NCBI RefSeq assembly: GCF_000281045.1
Contig: NW_008246097.1
Location: 732-30,064, forward strand
DNA from: Saprolegnia diclina VS20
Lineage: Eukaryota; Oomycota; Saprolegniomycetes; Saprolegniales; Saprolegniaceae
Direction of reading: 5' to 3'
Length of the DNA stretch: 29,333 nt
The position numbers were made by a program, and so were the translations under genes. How positions within the stretch are numbered: position 1 is the first letter of the stretch; each line of letters begins with the position of its first letter. Below, piece after piece: positions 1-8,552 of this stretch. The notes below the pieces were generated by a model, which had not been told where the DNA came from, ran no database searches, and worked only from the letters and a program-made list of their open reading frames with translations.

Positions 1-2
1 GG

Positions 3-583
3 GCGGCGCAGGACCAGTGGGCAAATCTCGACCCGTTGGTGCGCAATGCGATCTCTGCGTTTGGTCTGTCGCCCGACGACGAAATGGACGACGTCGGTGC
101 CATCGACAACGGCGATTTGATCGATGGCGACGTTGGTGCCGAAGTCAACAACGACCAAGACATGGCTGGTCAAAAGACATTGACCCGAGCAACAACGACA
201 AACCGAGTGCTGAGAACAACGATCCAGCCAGCGAACCTGTTGCGATGAGCGCTGTGCCTGCTGGCGCTGACAGCATGGACGCACGAAATGAGGAGGTAGC
301 GCTGCGCCAAGTGTACCGTCCCGCTCCACCGCCGATAGTCGACGACGGGTTTGACTGGCCGTTGCTGCTCGGTGCCTTGTCCTGGTATTTCGTCGTCCAG
401 AAGCACTCGAACATTCCATCTGCGTATGTCATGGAAGGCAAGGTACCGCTGGGCGACCTCGTCCGACAAATTCGACAAGGCCACGTCGACGCGAGGGTCT
501 CGAGGCTCTTGACCCGCTCAACTTCGCATGGTCGTGTGCAGAATACACCTGAATCTAAAGCTGCGCAAGAACGCTTTCACTAG
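3..583 (+). pseudogene. 3' remnant of a helicase-associated-repeat gene (paralogue of the next gene)
   Basis: The gene enters from the left edge of the window. Its first 81 bases equal 5117-5197 of the downstream gene, and the frame starting at base 3 encodes the same C-terminal module (AAQDQWANLDPLVRNAISAF). That frame closes at 246-248. The expected acidic linker (KDIDPSNNDKPSAENNDP) and a further repeat module (LGALSWYFVVQKHSNIPSAY, then LGDLVRQIR) lie in frame 2. The module's closing LEALDPLNFAW motif lies in frame 3 again and stops near 565. At least two frame changes without good GT-AG introns point to a decayed copy. The linker has lost the clear SUMO-interaction motifs seen in the paralogue, and this copy carries one extra module after it. 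The family is a host gene family of unknown role. The rest of the gene lies outside the window. Confidence 0.6.
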
Positions 584-1369
584 TTGTACATATGTTGGCA
601 CACCTCAACGAGACGGTGTTCCGGTCTCTCAAAGTGAAGTGAACGTTCGGAGACCAGCGCCTGGTCCTATGCGACTACGACGAGCGAATGAAGGAGATGG
701 CTAGGCTCTACGTTTGCGAAGACCTTGTAAAATGACACGCAACACGATCATAAATATATATATGACTATGCAACGTTATAGCAAGGCCATGAATATAGGG
801 CTAGGTTTCGTGAGCTCCGATTTGACGAGCGCACTAACAGCGCAACAGCGTGAGGCGAAGTAAAGACGAATTTCGAAGTCGAGGAGTCTCGTCTACCACG
901 TCAGAAGCAAGACGACGCGGGCAGTGCGAGCTCCCAGATCGAACAATTGTACTAGTACCATTTTATGCTAACACGTGTATTTGTCTTAGCGCATATACGT
1001 GTACGGTATCGCACTCGCACCAAACGATCGGAGTCGTTGGCTTTGTCCGGATAAATACTTGCATCCGGAAGATCGCACCTGCTAGAACTCTAACACCGCT
1101 ATACATCGAACCCAGTGCCAACGAATGGCATTCGCATCCAATGTGAAAGCGGATATTACCAGCCCGCCCGGGGTTTGATCTTCTTCGACGATGAGGTCAA
1201 GGACTTGGGCGGTTTGCTGGTCTAACTACACAGTGTTTCAGAGTTGGCATGCTGGGACGAGACATTGCCCTCTGGAAGACAAACCATCATGCCTACGTCC
1301 CACGGGGCGCACCCAACGGCCAAAGAACACTGACGCGACTGGCATACGTGAATATCCTTGGCTCGCGCG
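584..1369. other. Intergenic region, no gene seen
   Basis: This is about 790 bases between the decayed copy and the next repeat gene. It is richer in A/T than the flanking genes, with a run of TA dinucleotides near 770-780. No reading frame shows repeat modules or any recognisable motif; the longest frame (850-1146) has an unstructured composition. It presumably holds the promoter of the downstream gene, but I cannot place a start site. Confidence 0.5.
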
Positions 1370-4300
1370 ATGCCGTGGGAGACAACGGTGCTGGCCGCAG
1401 CACTCTACCGCTCGCTCCACGGTGACGTCCAGATCCCCACCAGCTACGTCGTTCCGTCTCATGCGCCTTGGCCGGCGTCAATGCATCGACTAAAGCTCGG
1501 ACGCACTTTCAGCTCGCTCCGCAACCGAGCCAAGACGTACTGTACGAGCCTGGCCGATTTGCCGAGCTCGAGGCGCTCGGCTTTGACTGGTTGCCGCATC
1601 GTGGAACGCTCCGCATCCTCACGTACAACGACTGTGGTGCCCGTCGCATTCGCAACGCGCCTCTGACGGCGCTAGTTGCGGCGCTGCAAGCGTACCACAG
1701 CACCTACGGCCACCTCGACATTCCAAAGGACTTCAAGGTTCCGGCGCAAGACGCGGCATGGCCACCGGACGCAGCAAACGTCGCTCTCGTCTACGTGCCG
1801 CAGACGCTCCACGCTCTATTTTACAAGCTCTCGGACAACGACGTGACGGTGTTGCACGGTCTTGGACTCTTTTCCGAGCTGCCGCCGTGGGCGGACGCTC
1901 GGTCGCTTCTCTCGACCTTCAAGAACCTCGTCCAGCCGAATACGGTGCCACTCGATTTTGCAGTCCCAGCAACACCGGATTGGCCGACGCAGTACCACGG
2001 CTTTGGACTCGGCGAGCTCGCCTGGTACCTCGGCTTCAAGAATGCAACGCTGCCAAGCGACAAGCGCAAACAGTTACTTGCTCTTGGCATGGATTTCAAC
2101 ACACCGGCCACCTGGGCAGGCATCGTGGGTCGTCTCGAGGCTGGCGGCGCCGACGTGCCAGCTGACGATGGCGTTGCGGACGATGGGGTCTCGCCACTGC
2201 GCCTGAACTACTGGACGTCGAAGCTTCGGCAGGCGCAGTCGCTGCACCTCCTCCCGAAAGCGACGATGGACGCCGTCTCAGCGATTGACGCTCGCAACCT
2301 GACGGCCACTGCCCGACTTGCACCGCTCGGCAGTGCCACGGCGGCGCTGATGCCGTCCAAACGGCGTGCATCGCCGACTCAAAACGACGGGCGGTGCAAG
2401 CGAGCTCGAGTTGCTGGTATGCAGGTCGGCGAGTCGACTCGCACGGCAGCACTGCTCACCCGGAACCAGAAGTCGATATTGGACGAGCTTGGCGTTGACG
2501 GGAATGAGCCGTCTTTGCATGACGAAGAGACCGACAACGCGCCGCCTGGGTCGAGTCCAGTTGTGTCGGATGAAGAGGAGTTCAGCAGCGCCGACGACGA
2601 GAGCTCGAGCAGCGACGATGACGAGAGCTCGAGTAGCGCGTCATCTTCCGCCGTTGATGATCCTCCGTTTGTCGGTCGTGCTGCGGGCAGGAAGCACCGG
2701 CTTACATGGACGTGGGAAGCCAAAATCGACGCGCTCAGTGCGTACCGCGCCGAGTGCGGGCGCGTTGAGATGCCGACGGCATTTCGTGTGCCGGCGTCGT
2801 CAGCGTACCCGCCGCACTTGCACGACATGGCCCTTGGCAAGATCGTTGGCAGAATCCGCTGCGGAGATTGTGTGATGACGCCCTCGCGCCTTCGTGACCT
2901 CGACGCCCTCGGCTTCCGCTGGCGAGCCGGTCGAATGGGGTGCAGGTACGAAACTTGCCAAGTGAGCCCAACCAGAGCTGACCATCGGACTCCCCGGTTT
3001 GTGTCGTGGTCGGACCAAATCGACGCACTCCTCACGTACCGGCGTCTCCACGGCAATCTCGAGATACCCTTCGGCTTTATTGTGCCATCAACTGCCGAAT
3101 GGCCGACTGCGATGCACGACGTGCACCTCACACACGTTCTTCCGATGCTGCGCAAGCACGTCTACGAGCTTCCGGACCACTACACCGAACGTGTCCACGG
3201 ACTCGAGTTGGGTCTCCTGCCCGATATTCCCAACTTTGACGCGTTTCTTCGTCTGGTCAAGATCTACAGCGATACATTTGGCAGCGGCGCTGTCGCCAGA
3301 GACTTTCTTATACCTCCGAATGGCGGCAACTGGATCGACGCGTGGCGCGGCTTGTGCCTCGGCGACCTCGCGTGGTCCGTCGGCCTCAACATGACGGCTC
3401 TCACTGCCCACAAGCGTGCGCTTCTGACGACCGTTGGCTTTGTCTTCAACTCGGCCGAGACGTGGCGCCGTATTGTCGTTGGTCTGCGCACGTACCACTT
3501 GGTCCACAATCGAGTGTCTGTGCCGACAGCGTTTGTTGTGCCAAGCGCGCCCGAGTGGCCAGCGGACTTGCATGACATGCGGCTCGGTCACTGGGTCGAC
3601 GTCATGACGTCGGCGAGAAGATACCGGCTGCTTCCGGCAGCAACCGTCGCCGCCATCGACGCAATTGGGTCGCGTGAGCAAGCCAATGGTGCTTTAGTAC
3701 CACCACCAACAAGCCGTGGTCATCGTGGAGCGTGGCCAGCACCGCCGACTTGCTCTGGCGCAGCGCTTCCGACTGCCGCTGCCCATGTCCGCGCGACGTC
3801 GCCCAGCCCGCCGGTAGCGATGTTCCCTCCTATCGTCACGCATAACGACGACGTCAACCGTGCTTTCGTTCCATCGGCGCCGGTGGTACCCTCTGTGCGC
3901 ACTCGCGCGGACTCGGTGTCGCAGGTACGCGTCGACCCGAGACCTGCCGTCGAAAGCAGCGTCCTGCCGCCGAGCTCACCGGCAGCTGCGATCTCGTCAA
4001 TCTCACGATCAAGCCAAGAGGCACCACCGTCCAATTCACCGGGGGCTCGTGTGCTTGTGGGCGCGCCACCGCCTGTCTCCGGTATCGCGTTGGCTGCTGC
4101 AGGTCTTGCCCCGGTCGGCAAGGACGGGGACAGCGACGACGACAATTTCAGTGTTCTCAACTTTGATGCTGACGACGACGATATGAGTCATATCGACTTT
4201 GGTACCGACGACAACGAAGAATCCGACCGGGAGGCCGATGCGTCTCTCGAGTTGTCGATGCCGAAGGCAGCGATCAGTGGCTCCCGTGGCGAGTCGGCAG

Positions 4301-5400
4301 CGCCAATGTCAGTTTGTATTGGGGCGGCTCGGTCGGCCCCTGTCGAAAGCGACGCTCCGCCACCGCACTCATCTGGTGCGACGGTTCCCACCGGTTTACG
4401 AGTGTGCCAGGCACCACTGCCAACGGGTGCCTCCCAGCCCGGCGCCATTGCGCTGCCCGCTTCTCGCCTCCAGTCGCCAGAGCCCGAAGCTCGCGTCGAC
4501 GGGCAGTGGGCGAGCAATTTCACGGGGCTGGAGACCTTCAAGGCCATCTACCATCATCTGGACGTGCCCCCAGACTTTGTCATCCAAGCCATGGAGCCCT
4601 GGCCAGCGTCCGTGCACGGCCTCCAACTCGGCGGCGTTGTCATGTCCCTTCGGCTACTGACTCCGACCAGTCTTGCACCGTGGATCGTGGCCCGTCTCGA
4701 CGCTTTCGGCTTTGAGTGGGCACCGTTATGCTTTGACTCGGTGGACAGTGCCATGCAACGTCTCGCCGACGAGCACCCGGCGCACCCGCCAGTATCGTTT
4801 GATGTGCCGGCGCAGCCGCCGTGGCCGCAAGATCTCTGGGACGTCGACTTGCTCCAGCTCAGCGACAAGCGCGATGCGTGGCTTGCAGAGATGGCGATCC
4901 AGTATAGCGCGTCGCTGGCACTGCTCCAGGTGCCGTCGATCGAGCCGCCCGCAGTGACATTCAACAAAGTCTACCCGGTGCAACTCGTGCTGCAGTGCAT
5001 AGAGGTGCACCAAGCACTGCACGGCCAAGCTCTCATTCCGCTGCTCTTTCACGTCCCGCTGCGCGACGCCAAGTGGCCTCAGGATGCGTCGTTGATGCCG
5101 CTGGGGTACTTTGTCCGGGCGGCGCAGGACCAGTGGGCAAATCTCGACCCGTTGGTGCGCAATGCGATCTCTGCGTTTGGTCTGTCGCCCGACGACGGCA
5201 TGGACGACGTTGGCGCCGAAGACAACAACGATGCGATTGATGGTGACAACGAACGCCATGCTGGCCCCGTCATCATCGACTTGAGCGACGACAGTTCTGA
5301 CCCTCTCGTCATCGACCTGAGCAACGACTCGAGCGCCGAGGACGATCAAGACGACGGGCATGCGGTGATGGACGCCGCGCCTGCAGCTGTCGTCGTTTAA
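1370..5400 (+). CDS. Large helicase-associated-repeat protein with C-terminal SUMO-interaction-like motifs (apparent frameshift near the start)
   Basis: About ten repeat modules follow the pattern W..-AL-.YR..HG...IP..F.VPS...WP..LHDM.LG..V..IR...L..LGF.W. This resembles the helicase-associated (HA, PF03457) domain, but with no helicase. The modules fall in three blocks, about 1370-2310, 2707-3690 and 4507-5210, separated by acidic or Pro/Ser/Ala-rich linkers (2500-2690 and 3690-4500). Blocks one and two align with each other (LGELAWYLGF against LGDLAWSVGL), so one arose by internal duplication. The tail has VIIDLSDDSSD and LVIDLSNDSSAEDD, the usual look of two SUMO-interaction motifs (about 5266-5340). 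The first module begins at ATG 1370 in frame 2 and continues in frame 1 from about 1535; the long frame has no early ATG of its own. That is a one-base discrepancy: real decay, or a sequence error. A nuclear protein-binding role is only inference. Confidence 0.6.
2593..2640 (+). repeat. 24-base tandem repeat coding for acidic Ser/Asp linker
   Basis: The unit GACGAGAGCTCGAG(C/T)AGC occurs at 2596-2613 and again at 2620-2637 within a 24-base period. It encodes DDESSSSDDDESSSS inside the first acidic linker of the repeat protein. It is probably replication-slippage growth of a disordered linker. Confidence 0.7.
5117..5197 (+). repeat. 81-bp exact match to the left end of the window
   Basis: Bases 5117-5197 are identical to 1-81. 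Divergence rises quickly after that: the two copies differ at many positions from base 82 on. This is the shared 3' part of two neighbouring paralogues, so recent tandem duplication or gene conversion is likely. How far identity extends to the left cannot be seen. Confidence 0.9.
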
Positions 5401-5730
5401 GCGCTCCGACGTAGTCCCTGCCGTGGCTTTGTCAAGACCCAGTGGCCGCCCCGATGGCTTGGACGACAAAAATGTGCTCGCGATTTGACCCGAGGTTTCT
5501 TGTATGTACAATGTAGCACTAGCAATCTGAATCAATATTTGTTTTTGTGAAATGTCATTCTCATTCGGTTTTTGGTGATGGAGGAGTATCGTCGCAAAAA
5601 CAAGAAAGCTCGTCTCGAAACTGATCTGCATCAGCCTAGCCCATGTTATTCGCTGTCCACAACCATCATACCACGCACAAGACGCCATTACGTACAGTAT
5701 ACATGCTACTTCTTGGCAACACAACACAGC
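5401..5730. other. Short spacer between convergent genes
   Basis: This 330-base spacer lies between the stop codons of the repeat gene (+) and the transporter gene (-). It presumably contains both 3' ends. It has a T-rich part near 5530-5570 but no reading frame or structure that I can support. Confidence 0.5.
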
Positions 5731-7332
5731 CTACTCGTTTCGCGTGTCCTGCGTCTCGTACTTGGCCGCCAAGATGCGCGTGGCCACCATATTACCATTG
5801 ACGTTGACCACCGTGCAGATGCGATCTAGTAGAAAGTCGACGGCCACGACATAGACAAACGCGGGCGGCAGTGGCGTGCTGGGTACCACGGTCTTCCACA
5901 CCGTCATGAGCATCACAAGCGCAGCATTGGGTACCGGCGCAGTGCTCACCGAGCCCAGCCAGCTCACGCAGAGAAGGACGACGAGCTGCGGCACTGACAG
6001 CGCTTCCCGCGCCATGGTCGCGAGGAAGATCGTCATGAGCGGGTAGTAGAGACCCGCCGCGTTCGTGTTGGTGGGTGTGCCCAGACTCAACACGAGCTGA
6101 GCAAAGCCCGGTGAGACGTGGCGGGTTTGGTACACGACGGTGGCCGCCACCGGCAGCGTGACCATCGATGACGCACACCCAAAGGCAAAGACGTACGCCG
6201 GAAGCAATTGTCGGAGGTACGCAAACGGTTGAATGCGAGTGCAGACAAACAAGAGCAGCGGCAGCGCAACGCAGACGTGGCAGACGACACCACACAGAAA
6301 GGCGAGGACAAGGTACCCGATACCAGCAGCAAAGTGCCCAGCGTTCGTGCCATAGTCGACGATTGCACTCGCCACGAGGAAGAGGACGGCGACGGGCGTC
6401 GCGCGGAGAACGGCGTTGATGAGCAGTAGCAGTGCATTTCGAATTTGGCGCAAGAGCGGCAAGAGAACACTCTCGCCGTCCGCCTTGGCCACGGCAACAC
6501 CCAGCGGTAGGGCAAAGACGATGATGCTCAAGAGTGATCCGTTGGCGAGCGCGTTAAAGATGTTGTCGGTGACCATGACGTTGACGATCGCAATAACTTG
6601 GTCCGAGAGGGAGAGCGACTGGAGGGACGAAGCCCCTGCACTACTTGTGAGCGCGTGGTGCACGTCGACAAGCTGAAACTGCGCGGCGGCCACCGAGGCG
6701 TTGGCAGCCACACACGCAAGCAACCCATTGAAAAGGGGCTGCAGAAACCGGCCGTTCGAGCAGTTGAGCGCGATCAACGGTTCGGACGACGACGCTGGTG
6801 TGACCACGGTGCCGCCCACGTCACCCGGAACAAAGACGGACCGGAACACGAGCGCCACAAGCATGCCTTGCAGCGTCGCCGAGAAGGACGTGGCGAAGAA
6901 GACGCCGGCCGTGCGCCATGAGAGGACGTTGGTCTTTTGGAGGAGAATGACTTCGGCAATCGAGACCGTCATGGAACAAAAGACAAGCGGTACGACGAGG
7001 CAGCGCAGCGCGCGGACAAAGAGCGCACCGGGAAGGTTGACCCACGCGAGGACGTCGGCGCTTGCGTGGAGCTTGGAGAGACAGATGCCGAGGCCAACGC
7101 CGACACCGGCACATAGCACCACCGCAAGCGAGTTGAGAAGGGCCGTGCTGGACCGCGCGTCAAAGCTGCTATTTGTGAGAGCGGCTGCGGGGTCCACTGC
7201 CGCCTCTTCAAGAATCACGGCGGACGACGCGGTGGGCTCTGGTGCGTTTGTCGTCAACGGCTGAAAGGGTGACGGGCTTGGCATGGAGTCGCCCTCGACA
7301 TACAAGTAGATGCCTTTCGTCTTGTGATGCAT
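5731..7332 (-). CDS. SLC1-family (dicarboxylate/amino acid:cation symporter) transporter
   Basis: A 533-residue multi-span membrane protein without introns. Family hallmarks are visible: a first-part span with LPGALFVRALRCLVVPLVF, the HP1 loop CASSMVTLPVAATVVY, TM7 TPTNTNAAGLYY, the HP2 loop GSVSTAPVPNAALVML, and TM8 DRICTVVNVNGN near the C-terminus. SLC1 carriers move acidic or neutral amino acids across the plasma membrane, coupled to cations. Two features are odd. The near-invariant NMDGT of TM7 reads NTNAA (residues 422-426). In TM8 the acidic-substrate Arg is Cys (506), as in neutral-amino-acid ASCT carriers, and the conserved GD is GN (513-514). I chose the ATG at 7332 because frames upstream open only with TTG; an internal Met (MPSPSP) is an alternative. 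The expected order of hairpins and spans is complete, so the gene looks functional. Confidence 0.88.
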   Translation of the reverse strand: MHHKTKGIYLYVEGDSMPSPSPFQPLTTNAPEPTASSAVILEEAAVDPAAALTNSSFDARSSTALLNSLAVVLCAGVGVGLGICLSKLHASADVLAWVNLPGALFVRALRCLVVPLVFCSMTVSIAEVILLQKTNVLSWRTAGVFFATSFSATLQGMLVALVFRSVFVPGDVGGTVVTPASSSEPLIALNCSNGRFLQPLFNGLLACVAANASVAAAQFQLVDVHHALTSSAGASSLQSLSLSDQVIAIVNVMVTDNIFNALANGSLLSIIVFALPLGVAVAKADGESVLLPLLRQIRNALLLLINAVLRATPVAVLFLVASAIVDYGTNAGHFAAGIGYLVLAFLCGVVCHVCVALPLLLFVCTRIQPFAYLRQLLPAYVFAFGCASSMVTLPVAATVVYQTRHVSPGFAQLVLSLGTPTNTNAAGLYYPLMTIFLATMAREALSVPQLVVLLCVSWLGSVSTAPVPNAALVMLMTVWKTVVPSTPLPPAFVYVVAVDFLLDRICTVVNVNGNMVATRILAAKYETQDTRNE

Positions 7333-8552
7333 GCGATCCAACGGAAATGGCAAACTGAAGAGCAAACTGAAGCCAACTGAAAATGGGTGTCAAGCTCGCG
7401 TGCAGATTTGTAAAAGACACGAACATGAGGTGGTCGTTGAGTGTACACGCGATGGGCCAAGTAGCTTGGCCTTCTGAGGGTTCGTTGTCTCGCGCAAACA
7501 TCTCGTCGCTTGCGTTGGACTGACGTCTCGGGGCGTGCGGTGGTAAGCTGCACCAGCTGGTTCGAACGCGACAACAACAGCTGCTTCGAGACCAGTCGGA
7601 CAAAACCAGTCCACATAACTGTCCACGCACGAAGGTTCTACCTTGCCAGACAACGTCGAGGACGTCTACCGAGAGGCCACCACGTTATGGGTTGCGATTG
7701 TCTGTGCGCAGAGTGGGATGCACTGGAGCGTACGGTGGATTCAATGGACTGGCAATGCTCGAGACCCGACAGGCGCCGGATGATGCGATGCGATGGTGAT
7801 ATACTTGAACTTCTCTTGGCCTATATCTTGAGCCTCGTGAGCGATGAACGACAAAACGTAATGTCATCATCAAGATCCAAGCGGCGAGGCAGCTCGACAG
7901 AGCCCAGGAGCAGAAGCCGCACGCCGAGTCTAGATCGCGCAACGCCCTCGATAGCCAACGTCGTCTGGATGAATGCAACATGGCGATGCTGGCGTCAACC
8001 ATATCCGACGATCGTTGGTGCCAGTTATGTCGATGGTTTGCACGAAAACAAATGACCGATAACTTGGCTAGTCGCTGGTGTAGGCCCACCTCGGCTAGAC
8101 GGCGTTAGGGCCTCTCGAAGACCAAAGCATTTGCACGAAGTGTACGACTGCAGGAAAGAAATGCGATGTACACCACTGATAGGATGTGACTGTTTGGCTT
8201 GCAATCTCTGAGGAGAACCTCGTGATACCGCGTAGTTAGAGCTTGTGCATCGCTGTCAAAGCGCAGGTCCCCTTTTGCTGGAAAACTACCTTCAACTCCA
8301 AACGTGGCTCGTTTGCTGTTGTGGTTCATGCACGAATCATAATGAAGAGTCCAGTCGAGCCAAAGTACCACCCACTCAACGAACCCGAGGCGCTAAAGAC
8401 GTGCGCCGAATCTTCCCAAAGCCATCGTTATATGAGCTACTTACTTGATCACACTCGAGTCGACCTTAGTCGCTGGTGCCAGTTGTGCCAAAGGTCTGCA
8501 CGAAAGCAGTTGTCCAAAAGGCGGGTCTGAAACCGACGGACGTTCCACACAA
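7333..8552. other. Intergenic region with an imperfect 38-bp direct repeat
   Basis: This is about 1.2 kb between divergently oriented genes. A 38-base segment at 8013-8050 recurs at 8471-8508 with 7 mismatches; both copies would read RWCQLC...ARKQ in one frame. Before the first copy, frame 3 from 7848 to 8108 is open and reads like a Gln/Arg-rich helix (KIQAARQLDRAQEQ), but it has no start and no recognised family. The repeat is probably a degraded duplication. Promoters for the transporter and for the SAM-TIR gene must lie here, but I see no clear core element. Confidence 0.45.
8013..8050 (+). repeat. Copy 1 of 38-bp imperfect direct repeat (copy 2 at 8471-8508)
   Basis: 31 of 38 positions agree between the copies, and the core GGTGCCAGTT is shared exactly. 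Five of the seven differences that separate the copies are T/C or A/G transitions in the first 32 bases, consistent with an old duplication. The second copy ends 44 bases before the start codon of the SAM-TIR gene. Confidence 0.55.

Noticed and set aside
850-1146. 98-codon plus-strand frame
   Set aside because: No ATG-linked motif, Thr/Arg/Ser-rich random text in an A/T-richer spacer.
4726-5727. 333-codon open frame on the minus strand
   Set aside because: Covers the 3' end of the repeat gene in antisense; composition is Arg/His-rich and has no domain.
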